From Halobacillus amylolyticus (lineage in GTDB: Bacteria; Bacillota; Bacilli; Bacillales; Halobacillaceae): a DNA stretch of 64,000 nt. The stretch is from the NCBI RefSeq assembly GCF_022921115.1, contig NZ_CP095075.1, forward strand, positions 3,546,001 through 3,610,000. Direction: 5' to 3'. Shown piece by piece: positions 27,075 through 35,795 of this stretch (positions are counted from its first letter, which is position 1; each line of letters begins with the position of its first letter). The notes beneath the pieces are model-generated. The model made no database searches. It had not been told where the DNA came from and saw only the letters and a list, made by a program, of their open reading frames with translations. The translations under genes and the position numbers were made by a program.

Positions 27075-28112
27075 ATGTCATCACTTCTAAGGAAAAGAAT
27101 AATAATCATTGGCTTAATTGCCATCGCCGGGATTTTTCCGTTTATCACGCAAAATGAGTATTGGCTTCACATTTTAACCTTATCGTTTATCTGGATGATT
27201 GCCGTATATGGACTGAATTTACTAGCAGGTTATACTGGCTATTTGTCTCTAGCTCATGCGGGTTTCTTTGCAATTGGGGCTTATTCATTAGGTCTGTTAA
27301 CAGTTAAAGCTGGTGTGGGTTACTGGGCTGCCCTGGCTCTAGCTTGTTTGATTACTAGCTCCATTGGTTTGTTAATTGGATTAATTGCACTTAGAACAAA
27401 AGAACACTTTTTTGCAATCTATACACTATGTGTCGGATATGTTATCTACCTAGTTATTGACAAATGGGATAGTTTAACAGGAGGGGTTCGCGGTTTGATC
27501 GGCATTCCCGCGCCTTCTAATATAGGTCCGATCTCCTTCCAGAGTCCACTCTCACAATATTATCTTATTCTATTTTTCCTTTTACTCACTGTTTTTGTTA
27601 TGTATCGAATCGTTCACTCTCTCACTGGGCGAACATTCATTGCGATTAGAAATAGTGAAGAACTGGCGCAAACAATAGGAATATCAACAATGAAAAACAA
27701 GTTAACCGTTTTTGTCTTATCCACTTTTTTCGCAGGTTTAGCTGGTGCATTGTATGCCTCCTTCATCCGATTTATTGGTCCAGATATCGGCTACATCACC
27801 ATTATCTTTGATTTTCTAACGTATTTGCTGGTGGGAGGAATCGGCACACTGGCAGGTCCGATAGTTGGAACGTTCCTTGTTGTTTGGGTATCCCAATCCC
27901 TTCAGTTTTTACAAGATTCTCGAATGCTCATTTTCGGACCTCTCTTAACATTGCTTATCATCTTTTATCCAAGGGGAATTGTGGGAGCCCTTTTTGAGTG
28001 GAAGATGAAACGATCTTATAAAAAGAAAAAGCAATCCTCAAAAGCCGGGCATTCGAAAGGTCAATATACTGATTCTCAATCAGAATCTGAGCAAAAGGTT
28101 AAGGAGGGGTGA
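27075..28112 (+). CDS. livM: Liv-type ABC transporter permease (LivM)
   Basis: This 345-residue permease carries GLNLLAGYTGYLSLAHAGFFAIGAY, the standard LivM motif, and GGIGTLAGPIVGTFLVV near the C-terminus. It begins 1 nt after livH stops, typical of coupled subunits. A strongly charged tail (KKKKQSSKAGHSK) of about 40 residues extends beyond the membrane domain. It pairs with livH and is followed after 3 bp by the first ATPase. Confidence 0.93.
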   Translation: MSSLLRKRIIIIGLIAIAGIFPFITQNEYWLHILTLSFIWMIAVYGLNLLAGYTGYLSLAHAGFFAIGAYSLGLLTVKAGVGYWAALALACLITSSIGLLIGLIALRTKEHFFAIYTLCVGYVIYLVIDKWDSLTGGVRGLIGIPAPSNIGPISFQSPLSQYYLILFFLLLTVFVMYRIVHSLTGRTFIAIRNSEELAQTIGISTMKNKLTVFVLSTFFAGLAGALYASFIRFIGPDIGYITIIFDFLTYLLVGGIGTLAGPIVGTFLVVWVSQSLQFLQDSRMLIFGPLLTLLIIFYPRGIVGALFEWKMKRSYKKKKQSSKAGHSKGQYTDSQSESEQKVKEG

Positions 28113-28115
28113 GTC

Positions 28116-28880
28116 TTGTTCTTAGAAACGAAGAATGTAACGAAACAATTCGGTGGCCTAGTTGCTGTAAACAACGTCGACTTCTCCATAGAGAAAGGGA
28201 AGATTAACGCGATTATTGGACCAAACGGGGCGGGGAAATCAACTTTCTTTAATTTGGTTAGTGGAACCTATCCCCTAAGCTCTGGCCAAGTTACTTATAA
28301 GGGGAAGGATATCACAAAGCTTCCTTCTAATAAGATTGCCGAACTTGGCATAGCAAGAACGTTTCAGACGACCAACCTATTTGAACAATCTACTGTCCTC
28401 GATAACGTTATTGTAGGCCATCGATTACGTACAAAATCAAACCTAGTTGATGCTATTTTAAGGACGAAACGATTTAAGAGGGAAGAGCAAAAATGCAGGG
28501 ATAAGGCGATGGAGGTTTTAGAGTTTGTCGGATTAACAAGTATTGCTGACAAAATGGCTGCCAATGTCACACAAGAAGAGAAAAAGCGTGTGGCCTTTGC
28601 CCTTGCTTTAGCCACTGATCCCGAAATCGTTTTCCTAGATGAACCGGCAGCAGGTATTAACCCAGATGAAACGGAAGGCCTTGCTGAATTGATGAGAAAA
28701 ATGGTACAAAAAGGAATTACTGTTTGTTTAATTGAGCACAAAATGCAAATGATTATGAAACTGGCTGACAACATTATGGTTTTAAACTACGGTGAAAAGA
28801 TTGCTGAGGGCACCCCAGATGAAATTATGAACAACCAAACAGTTATAGAAGCTTATTTAGGGGGCGACGCCAGTGCTTAA
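28116..28880 (+). CDS. livG: Liv-type ABC ATPase (LivG)
   Basis: This 254-residue ATPase starts at TTG 28116 behind GGAGGGGTGAG. It has Walker A GPNGAGKSTFFNLVSG, a VTQEEKKRV signature where the usual LSGGQ would be (atypical but seen in LivG) and Walker B VFLDEPAAGINPDE with the Asp-Glu pair. It energises import with LivF. The ATPase overlaps livF by 8 bp. Confidence 0.93.
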   Translation: MFLETKNVTKQFGGLVAVNNVDFSIEKGKINAIIGPNGAGKSTFFNLVSGTYPLSSGQVTYKGKDITKLPSNKIAELGIARTFQTTNLFEQSTVLDNVIVGHRLRTKSNLVDAILRTKRFKREEQKCRDKAMEVLEFVGLTSIADKMAANVTQEEKKRVAFALALATDPEIVFLDEPAAGINPDETEGLAELMRKMVQKGITVCLIEHKMQMIMKLADNIMVLNYGEKIAEGTPDEIMNNQTVIEAYLGGDASA

Positions 28881-29580
28881 CCTTTCAAACCTATCTGTCA
28901 AATATGGCAGCTTTACCGCAATAGAGGATGTGAATGTCGAGGTGGGGGAAGGTGAATTTGTTGTTTTACTAGGTTCGAATGGCGCAGGAAAAAGTACGAT
29001 ATTCAAGGCGATCAGCGGTCTTGAGAAACCTAGTGGAGGGAAAATTATCTTTGAAGGTAACTCGATAGGTGGTCTGTCACCGGAGCGTCTTGTCAAATCA
29101 GGAATTGTTCATTGTGCGGAAGGCCGAGAACTATTTCCAAGGATGACCGTCCATGAAAATTTGATCATGGGAGCATACGTTCACCGAAAAAAGAAAAAGG
29201 AAATCAAACAGTCAATAAAGGATGTCTATGAGTTATTCCCGATTTTACATGAAAAAAGAGAGGATGCTGCCGGGTCCTTAAGTGGCGGACAACAGCAAAT
29301 GCTGGCAATTGGCAGGGCTTTGATGGCAAAACCGAAACTGATGCTGTTAGATGAACCATCGATTGGTTTGGCTCCTTTAATTGTTGAACAAATGTTTGAT
29401 GTAATTCAACAGATTAATAAAGATGGTACTACGATTCTATTGGCAGAGCAAAATGCCAATGCGGCATTAAAAATTGCCAATCGAGGCTATGTTTTTGAAA
29501 ATGGTTCCATCGTTGTACAAGGGACATCTGAAGAACTGTTTACGAATGATGAAGTGCGCAAGGCATACATCGGTGCCTGA
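28873..29580 (+). CDS. livF: Liv-type ABC ATPase (LivF)
   Basis: This 235-residue ATPase starts at GTG 28873, inside the last codons of livG (8-bp overlap), behind GGGGGC. It has Walker A GSNGAGKSTIFKAISG, the LSGGQQQMLAIGRAL signature, Walker B LMLLDEPSIGLAP and an H-loop glutamine-type AEQNA. It pairs with LivG. Overlap and coupling fit the one-to-one stoichiometry of the two subunits. Confidence 0.94.
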   Translation: MLNLSNLSVKYGSFTAIEDVNVEVGEGEFVVLLGSNGAGKSTIFKAISGLEKPSGGKIIFEGNSIGGLSPERLVKSGIVHCAEGRELFPRMTVHENLIMGAYVHRKKKKEIKQSIKDVYELFPILHEKREDAAGSLSGGQQQMLAIGRALMAKPKLMLLDEPSIGLAPLIVEQMFDVIQQINKDGTTILLAEQNANAALKIANRGYVFENGSIVVQGTSEELFTNDEVRKAYIGA

Positions 29581-29668
29581 TGCTAATTTCTACTTAGGAA
29601 GGGGGCTGATCCTTTACTAGCATTGCCCATTAGGTTATGTGAATACCATTTTAAGAGGAGGAATTAGA

Positions 29669-30892
29669 ATGAAGCAGTTCCGATTACTAGCCTTATTGAT
29701 TGTGTTAGCCTTTGCGTTTGTTTTGGCAGGATGCGTTGAAAACCCAGATAATGAAGAGGCTAGTGGTGGTGAAGTAGAAACGGAAACAGAGGCTCCTGCT
29801 ACGGAAGAAGGGGAAAAGGTAGTGAACATCGGCTATAGTGGTCCACTGAGTGGTCCAGCGGCTTACTATGGGGAACGTACACTGAATGGTCTTCAAATGG
29901 CGGCCGAAGAAATTAACGAAAACGGTGGTTTTGAGGTTGATGGGCAGACGTATAAACTTAATCCAGTTGCACTAGATGATAAGTATTTACCTAATGAAAC
30001 GGCAGCGAATGCAAAAAGGCTACTGCAAGAAAACGAAACACCAATTATATTTTCACCCCACAGCGGTGGAATAAAAGCCATGCAAGTGTTTAATGAAAGA
30101 GAAGACTTCCTGATTGCAGCATACTCGAGTGAACCCGCTATCACAGAGGCTGGAAACTCCCTGACTGTCAGAATTCCTCCTCGATATGATGGGTACATGG
30201 AGCCTTTCACCACTTACTCTATGGAGCGATTTGGTAAGAAAATTGCTGCTATCCCTACCGCATCACAGTACGGTAAAGACTGGACGGAAACATTATTACC
30301 TTACTGGAAAGAGCAAGGAGGAGAAGTCGTTTACAATTCTTCCGTTGATTTTTCCAAGGATACGGATTTCTTCACGATGGTAACGAATGCATTAGAAGAA
30401 GAACCTGATGTATTATTTATTGGAGGTCCATCTGAACCAACAGCAAAATTAGCAGAACAAGCCAGGAAATTAGGATTCGAAGGCGGATTTATTATCATGG
30501 ACCAAGCCAAGCTTGATGAGATGAAGAATGTAACAGGTACGTATGAAACCTTTGAAGGGGCTATTGGAGTCATGCCGCTAGTCAATGCAGATTATCCAGG
30601 TACCCCGGAATTCGTAGAGAAATATAATGAGAAATACGGTGAAAACCCAGGGTCAGAAGCGGGCTTCCACTATATTGCAACCTATATCTTTATGGAGGCC
30701 ATGAAAGCAGCTGGCACCGTTGATGATCCAAAAGCGATTCGAGCACATATCGAAGAAGGAATAGCTCAAATACCTGAAGAAAAACAAGTCTATTCCATTT
30801 CTGGAATTGGAGAAGATGGAGGATTTATAACAGGATTAAGTGTCGCAGCTGTTGAAGATGGAGAAATTGTATCCATCGAAGTTGAAGAGTAG
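29669..30892 (+). CDS. Liv-type ABC substrate-binding lipoprotein
   Basis: The mature protein is a type I periplasmic-binding fold that captures the solute for the importer. The start is ATG 29669 behind AGGAGG; an upstream GTG frame from 29639 has no site. A lipobox LAGC places lipidated Cys22, followed by a short acidic linker (residues 23-48). The fold begins VNIGYSGPLSGPAAYYG, typical of amide/branched-chain-type binding proteins. It is the last gene of the operon, with a strong terminator. Ligand cannot be read from sequence; an aromatic or other carboxylic acid is plausible because the operon begins with an acyl-CoA ligase. Confidence 0.92.
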   Translation: MKQFRLLALLIVLAFAFVLAGCVENPDNEEASGGEVETETEAPATEEGEKVVNIGYSGPLSGPAAYYGERTLNGLQMAAEEINENGGFEVDGQTYKLNPVALDDKYLPNETAANAKRLLQENETPIIFSPHSGGIKAMQVFNEREDFLIAAYSSEPAITEAGNSLTVRIPPRYDGYMEPFTTYSMERFGKKIAAIPTASQYGKDWTETLLPYWKEQGGEVVYNSSVDFSKDTDFFTMVTNALEEEPDVLFIGGPSEPTAKLAEQARKLGFEGGFIIMDQAKLDEMKNVTGTYETFEGAIGVMPLVNADYPGTPEFVEKYNEKYGENPGSEAGFHYIATYIFMEAMKAAGTVDDPKAIRAHIEEGIAQIPEEKQVYSISGIGEDGGFITGLSVAAVEDGEIVSIEVEE

Positions 30893-30914
30893 GGTATGTC
30901 AGTTTACAAAAGTA

Positions 30915-30955
30915 AAAAAGCCAATCGGTGCACTCCTCGCATCGATTGGCTTTTT
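30915..30955 (+). terminator. Intrinsic terminator of the Liv operon
   Basis: The perfect stem AAAAAGCCAATCG (30915-30927) / CGATTGGCTTTTT (30943-30955) has a 15-nt loop and T-rich tail, so it works on both strands. Confidence 0.95.
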
Positions 30956-31016
30956 GTATTTATTATTCATATCGACTTGTGCTCAAGTGAAAGTATACAG
31001 AGGGGGCGGAATTAGA

Positions 31017-31110
31017 TGAGTAAGCTAGTAGAACGCAACTGAATCTGAAGTTGATGGCGCGATGGTGCGTGCATGGAAGTGGCAGGTGAATGAGATTCTC
31101 CCCTAAATCT
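31017..31110 (+). pseudogene. Possible frameshifted small-gene remnant
   Basis: A strong ribosome site (GAGGGGGCGGAATTAG) precedes ATG 31017, but the frame MSKLVERN stops at once. One base over, the sequence continues as ATESEVDGAMVRAWKWQVNEILP and ends just where the 21-bp repeats begin. Composition suggests decayed coding sequence. I do not recognise a family, and the call is tentative. Confidence 0.3.
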
Positions 31111-31219
31111 CATTGATTCCTACCAAGCCATTGAGGATTCTACCTAAATTTGGACTTATTCTGTCAAAAATTTCTGGTATTCTAACTAAATTCAAGTAGA
31201 TTCTTCCCTAATAGCAAAA
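31095..31219. repeat. Degenerate 21-bp tandem repeat (about 6 units)
   Basis: Units of exactly 21 bp each beginning ATTC(T/C) start at 31095, 31116, 31137, 31158, 31179 and 31200; the last is partial. Conserved cores are ATTCT followed by CCTAAATT-like stretches. The period equals that of the minisatellite at 11387 but the unit sequence differs. It lies between the Liv operon terminator and the terminator of the next minus-strand operon. Confidence 0.7.
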
Positions 31220-31254
31220 AGGATCAAATCCAAACAGCTGGATTTGACCCTTTT
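31217..31254. terminator. Bidirectional terminator
   Basis: AAAAGGATCAAATCC (31217-31231) pairs with GGATTTGACCCTTTT (31240-31254) with one A-C mismatch. The T-rich arms on both sides suggest that it ends the minus-strand operon ending at 31314. Confidence 0.85.
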
Positions 31255-31313
31255 ATAAACTACCGCTAGAAAAGCTTCAAGACTAGGATTGGGCGCTTCC
31301 ACTACCCAAAATC

Positions 31314-32516
31314 CTATAAAGTAATCTCGGATCCCGAAACTTCCTTTACAACTCTTCCGATAATTTCTTCTGGAATACGGAAGAAGACACCAGAAGGATC
31401 TGATTGGACAGCGGTGACAATCTCTTCTAATTGATTAAGATCAATGTTTACTTCTTCAAAAGTGCTCGCTAGCCCAATATGACTTCTGAGCTCACGAATA
31501 TAGGTTGTCACTTGTTGAAGACACGTTTCGGGAGAATCTGAGATATTTTCAATCCCGAGAGCTTCTGCGAAACCGTTGATTCTTGGTAGATACATAGCTG
31601 GCAGGCTTTCCATCACATTTGGTAAAAGAACAGCATTTGCCAGACCATGAGGGATTCCGTACCTGGCTCCTAGTGCATGGGCAATGTTGTGAACGGGTAT
31701 CGCATTTAGGGCGAGACTGAATGCAGAGATAGCCATCGAACTGGCCATTAGCATATTCGCCCGAGCCTTAATATTCTCGCCTTCATGAACAGCTTTTGTA
31801 ATGTTTTCTGTGATCATTCTGGTAGATTGCAATGCATAGGCATCTGTCATTGGGTTGGCATCAGGAGAAAAATAGGCTTCAACCGCATGTGTCAGGGCAT
31901 CGAATCCAGTGAATGCCGTGATTTTTGGAGGCAGTCCAACGGTTAATTCCGGATCCAGGACAGCCAGATCTGCATTAATAAAAGGGTGAATGATGTTTAC
32001 TTTCACGTTGGCATTTTCATTATAAATAACAGAAATCGGGGAGACCTCTGCACCCGTTCCTGCGGTTGTCGGTACCGCTACATGTGGAATGAAGCTCGGC
32101 TGTACATCCGGCCAGGATTCAAGTACATTTCCTAAGAGGTGCTCATGGATATCTGAGAACTTGTTGTGCAGCATCCATTTTACCCCTTTGACTGTATCTA
32201 GCACACTGCCGCCTCCAAGGGCTAATAAAGCATCACCATTATTTTCTTTGAAAAATTGGACGGCTTGGTTGATGACAGACGATTTTGCATCCTGAACAAT
32301 GTCATCAAAGACACCTGCGAGTTCGACATCCCCAGGCATCAGTTCAAATAACTCCGTGATTTTTTCTGTCACGCCTGCCTCTGTTAACCCTTTATCTGTG
32401 AATAATATGACCCTTTTCCCGCCGAGGCCTTTGATCAATTCTGGAAGCTTTGTACGCGAACCAGCTCCGTTATGGATAACAGTTCGGACGGAAAATTGGA
32501 AATAAGATGTTACCAT
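31314..32516 (-). CDS. Iron-containing alcohol dehydrogenase
   Basis: This 400-residue Fe-alcohol dehydrogenase has GGGSVLDTVKG for the nucleotide site, PTTAGTGAEVSP, the metal-binding segment FDALTHAVEAYFS and two more histidines in HNIAHALGARYGIPHG. It is the last gene of a three-gene minus-strand operon with an R2-like oxidase and an aldehyde dehydrogenase. In that setting it may reduce or oxidise the alcohol/aldehyde handled by the aldehyde dehydrogenase. It differs clearly from the Fe-alcohol dehydrogenase at the window start. Confidence 0.93.
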   Translation of the reverse strand: MVTSYFQFSVRTVIHNGAGSRTKLPELIKGLGGKRVILFTDKGLTEAGVTEKITELFELMPGDVELAGVFDDIVQDAKSSVINQAVQFFKENNGDALLALGGGSVLDTVKGVKWMLHNKFSDIHEHLLGNVLESWPDVQPSFIPHVAVPTTAGTGAEVSPISVIYNENANVKVNIIHPFINADLAVLDPELTVGLPPKITAFTGFDALTHAVEAYFSPDANPMTDAYALQSTRMITENITKAVHEGENIKARANMLMASSMAISAFSLALNAIPVHNIAHALGARYGIPHGLANAVLLPNVMESLPAMYLPRINGFAEALGIENISDSPETCLQQVTTYIRELRSHIGLASTFEEVNIDLNQLEEIVTAVQSDPSGVFFRIPEEIIGRVVKEVSGSEITL

Positions 32517-32553
32517 AAGATCACCTACTTTTTTAGATTGGGCAAATTCATCA

Positions 32554-34086
32554 TTACGAGTCTGTTCCTAAAAGAATTCCATACCATGCTCTTTTCTCAA
32601 GCTCAGGAACAAGAGAGGTATGAACATGCTTCGTTTGTGTATATTCGTCAAGGGCATGCCGACCAAGTTCACGACCAAAGCCGCTTTGCTTATAGCCACC
32701 AAATGGGGCATCACTTCTAAACATATGCCAATCATTGATCCAAATGGTCCCGGCTTTTAAGTCCTTTGCGATTTGTAGTGCCTTGTTGACGTCTTTGGAC
32801 CAAACTCCGGCTGCAAGTCCGTATATCGTATCATTGGCAAGTTTAACTGCTTCTTCTACATCGGAATAACGAATGACAGACAGAACAGGACCAAAGATCT
32901 CTTCCTGTGCAATCTTCATGCTATTGTCTACATCAGCAAAAATGGTTGGTTCTACGTAAAAGCCATGTTTCAGTTCTGCATCTTCCGCGCGTTTCCCGCC
33001 ACAAATTAAGGTGGCGCCTTCCTGTTTGCCTGTTTCAATATAACTGAGTACCCTTTCCAATTGTTGCTCTGAAATAAGTGGCCCCATTCCTGTTGTCTTT
33101 TCCAGAGGATGTCCTAATTTTATTGTAGAGGCGGCTATCTTCAGTTTTTCAATCACCTCATCGTAAATGGAATCGTGGACCAATACCCGTGTCCCAGATT
33201 CACAAATTTGTCCGGAATGAAGGAAAACACCGAACAAAATCCCCGGAATGGCTGTGTCTAGATCAGCATCTGGTAAAACGATCGCAGGCGATTTGCCCCC
33301 TAGTTCAAGGGATACCTTTTTCACCGTCCCCGCGGCTTGCTGCATAATGTTCCGTCCCACTTCTGTAGAGCCGGTAAAAGCTACCTTGTCCACCTCAGGA
33401 TGTGTCACGAGTGCTTCTCCCGTGCTTGAACCAGGACCTGTCACAACATTGAAGACACCTGCTGGAATTCCGGATTCAACAGCCAATTCCGCTAATTTTA
33501 ATGTAGTCAGTGGTGTGTAGGAGGCTGGTTTAATCACGATGGAATTGCCCATGGCGAGCGCCGGAGCAATTTTCCACATCGCGAGAATCATCGGAAAGTT
33601 CCAAGGTGTGATAGCTGCGCATACACCAATAGATTCTCTCCAGACTTGATTATCGCTCGGGCCTGGAAAAGTTTTTGTCGGTAAAGATTCTACATACCTA
33701 TACTCACGTGCGAATTTTGCTGTTTCCTGAAGGAGCTCAACAATTTGCAGGATATCTGAATTGGCAATTCGATTGACTGTACCGCCGGAACTAATGGACT
33801 CGAGGTAAACGAGTTCCTCTGTGTGTTCAGCAATTTCGTTTGAAAAATGGATCAGAGTACGTGCTCTTTCTTGCGGTGATTTTTTCGACCAAATACCAGA
33901 GTCGAAGGCCTGGCGAGCTGACCGGACGGCTACATCAACATCTGCTTTCGTTCCTTTTGCTACATGAGCACATACTTGTCCTGTTGCAGGATTTGTGATC
34001 TCGAACGTTTCACCATTTTTGGAAGGGTTCCAGCTTCCATTGATATAAAGCGGGAAATGCAGGATATCCGTTTTCGTTGACATCAA
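32554..34086 (-). CDS. Aldehyde dehydrogenase
   Basis: This 510-residue NAD(P)-dependent aldehyde dehydrogenase has ITPWNFP, the general base in LELGGKSPAIVL and the catalytic cysteine in HSGQICESGTR. The C-terminal PFGGYKQSGFGRELG is intact. It is the middle gene of the operon, separated by 37 and 28 bp from its neighbours. Together with the Fe-alcohol dehydrogenase it should convert an alcohol to an acid through the aldehyde. Substrate is unknown; the operon's oxidase could supply it. Confidence 0.94.
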   Translation of the reverse strand: MMSTKTDILHFPLYINGSWNPSKNGETFEITNPATGQVCAHVAKGTKADVDVAVRSARQAFDSGIWSKKSPQERARTLIHFSNEIAEHTEELVYLESISSGGTVNRIANSDILQIVELLQETAKFAREYRYVESLPTKTFPGPSDNQVWRESIGVCAAITPWNFPMILAMWKIAPALAMGNSIVIKPASYTPLTTLKLAELAVESGIPAGVFNVVTGPGSSTGEALVTHPEVDKVAFTGSTEVGRNIMQQAAGTVKKVSLELGGKSPAIVLPDADLDTAIPGILFGVFLHSGQICESGTRVLVHDSIYDEVIEKLKIAASTIKLGHPLEKTTGMGPLISEQQLERVLSYIETGKQEGATLICGGKRAEDAELKHGFYVEPTIFADVDNSMKIAQEEIFGPVLSVIRYSDVEEAVKLANDTIYGLAAGVWSKDVNKALQIAKDLKAGTIWINDWHMFRSDAPFGGYKQSGFGRELGRHALDEYTQTKHVHTSLVPELEKRAWYGILLGTDS

Positions 34087-34114
34087 TAAACCTCCTCGTT
34101 TTTTGATTTACAAT

Positions 34115-34984
34115 TCACACACTTTCCTTCGGCTTATAGATTTCCTCGATCGTTTTTCCTCTTGCCCGGGCAACTTTTTCAAGACGGATCGCTAATTGGT
34201 TTTGCGAGAACCTGACCGTTTCCTCAAGCGGAACATCATAAGCAGATTGTTCGGCACCTTCCTGATTTAATTGCAGTGACAATGGCGCAAGGTCGTTCAA
34301 TTTTTGTGTGATGTGGTCATACAAATGTGGGTGTTCGCAGACAAGGCGCTGCAGTAAGAAGGTCCCGTAAGCAATATGCCTCGACTCGTCCCGCTTCAAA
34401 TACTCAATCCCTTTCATTAGACCAGGCATCTTGCCAAATGAATCAAGCATTCTATAAAATGACCAGTAGCCTGTTTCTGCAAGAACTCCTTCAACAAACA
34501 TGTTATACACGACGGCAGCTTCCGCGAGTGCTTCAGGAGATTCGTCGGTATGGAGGCGGTTCATCGCCTCAGGTAAAATCTCGTAAAAAATCTGCTTATA
34601 CGTATCACTATGGAAATGGGAGAGATCCCCTTGTTCCCCAATCACGTTCAAAACGATGCGAAAAAACTCAGTATGTTTGGCTTCTTCAAATAGAAATGTT
34701 GTCAAAAACATTTCCTCTTCAATCCGTCCTTGCTTGGCGATTAACATGATCTCCGGTAAGAGATCGAGCGTAACGGCTTCTTCACCTGCCTGAAACTGGG
34801 AGATGAGCCGTAGGATGGACTGTTGCTGGGGTGCCGTTAACGTCTTCCAATCTTCTTTGTCTTGTGTGAAATCAATATCCCTTGGGTCCCAAACACCTAA
34901 TCTTTTTGCCTTTTGATACAATCGAAATGGGAACGAGTCTTCCTTGAGGCCACGTGCGCTTGTCGTCAAAATTTGGTCTCTCAT
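34115..34984 (-). CDS. R2-like ligand-binding oxidase (Mn/Fe R2lox)
   Basis: This 289-residue protein matches the R2-like ligand-binding oxidases, ferritin-like four-helix proteins that carry a Mn/Fe cofactor, not a ribonucleotide reductase R2 subunit. The six metal ligands can be placed: Glu68 (QAGEEAVT), Glu101 and His104 (EEAKHTE), Glu165 (FVEGVL), Glu200 and His203 (RDESRHIAYG). The Val-Tyr ether crosslink partners are present as Val71 and Tyr160. It is the first gene of the operon, starting ATG 34984 behind GAGGGG. The enzyme's physiological reaction is unknown in the literature I can recall. Its tight linkage with aldehyde and alcohol dehydrogenases hints at C-H oxidation feeding them. 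Confidence 0.92.
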   Translation of the reverse strand: MRDQILTTSARGLKEDSFPFRLYQKAKRLGVWDPRDIDFTQDKEDWKTLTAPQQQSILRLISQFQAGEEAVTLDLLPEIMLIAKQGRIEEEMFLTTFLFEEAKHTEFFRIVLNVIGEQGDLSHFHSDTYKQIFYEILPEAMNRLHTDESPEALAEAAVVYNMFVEGVLAETGYWSFYRMLDSFGKMPGLMKGIEYLKRDESRHIAYGTFLLQRLVCEHPHLYDHITQKLNDLAPLSLQLNQEGAEQSAYDVPLEETVRFSQNQLAIRLEKVARARGKTIEEIYKPKESV

Positions 34985-35034
34985 TTTTCAACCCCTCTGC
35001 TAAATTTTGAATTTACTGAATATTTTTGCTAAAA

Positions 35035-35048
35035 TGTAAGCACTTACA
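35035..35048. promoter_or_regulatory. cre-like palindrome in divergent R2lox/LuxR region
   Basis: TGTAAGCACTTACA matches the CcpA consensus TGWAANCGNTNWCA except for one central base, and is a near-perfect palindrome. It sits between the R2lox and LuxR-type genes, so it could act on both. A LuxR-type regulator's own site is an alternative. Confidence 0.6.
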
Positions 35049-35108
35049 TTGATCATAGTATAAGTTTACGACCATTTATATCCCTGAAAATGTAGGGAGG
35101 GGAAGCCG

Positions 35109-35795
35109 ATGAACGCTGAGTTGATTGGAAATTATGTGAAGGGGATTAATCCTGCAGAGCAACATGATAAGAAGGTGCACACAGCTGTAAAGGGTTTTGT
35201 TGAGTTGTTTCCGTTTTTACGTGTATCGTTATTTGGGTATTCACCATTAAGTTTTATCGGTGAGGGGATCATCAGAATGGACGGATCGGGAGTCTATGGA
35301 ATGAGTGATATTCGGGAAGACATCAGAGCGATCCCGCCCGTCTATTCGGTTGTTCACTCCAAAAGAGCGATGTTTGTCAGTAATGCAGAAGAGGAAAATT
35401 CTTTACCTGAAAAGTATGTCCACCGATTTAAATTATCTTCTCTGATGATCGTGCCAGTCATACAGTCTTCAACAGTCATCGGCGGCATTTTCTTGGACAG
35501 ATATACCGGAGCTGGACTGCCAACAAGAGAATTGATCACCTCCCTGGAGCAGTACGGGAAATGTTTGGGGCAACTTTTATATGAACCAAGCGATAAGAAG
35601 GTACACTTAAGCAAGCGTGAAACGGAGGTGCTGCAAGAGTTGGCTTTTGGTTATTCGATAAAAGAAATTGCCGGGTCGTTTGGAATTAGTCCGTTTACGG
35701 TCAGGGATTACGTTGGCTCTGCCTTGAGAAAGCTGAATGTAAAACATCGTGGTCAGGGGATAGCCGAGGCAATCCGGCTGGGGTTAATTCATTAA
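35109..35795 (+). CDS. GAF-LuxR transcriptional regulator
   Basis: This 228-residue protein has an N-terminal GAF-like sensory region (about residues 20-150) and a C-terminal LuxR helix-turn-helix (about 165-228) seen in LSKRETEVLQELAFGYSIKEIA and SPFTVRDYVGSALRKL. It is divergent from the R2lox/aldehyde/alcohol dehydrogenase operon and is therefore its likely regulator. The start is ATG 35109 behind GGAGGGG. Such GAF-LuxR proteins often control dehydrogenase operons. No response-regulator receiver domain is present, so it senses a small ligand and not a kinase. Confidence 0.9.
   Translation: MNAELIGNYVKGINPAEQHDKKVHTAVKGFVELFPFLRVSLFGYSPLSFIGEGIIRMDGSGVYGMSDIREDIRAIPPVYSVVHSKRAMFVSNAEEENSLPEKYVHRFKLSSLMIVPVIQSSTVIGGIFLDRYTGAGLPTRELITSLEQYGKCLGQLLYEPSDKKVHLSKRETEVLQELAFGYSIKEIAGSFGISPFTVRDYVGSALRKLNVKHRGQGIAEAIRLGLIH

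Noticed and set aside
31052..31066. Possible sigma-54 promoter near TGGCGCGATGGTGC
   Set aside because: The GG and GC are one base out of the required spacing and no gene starts downstream.
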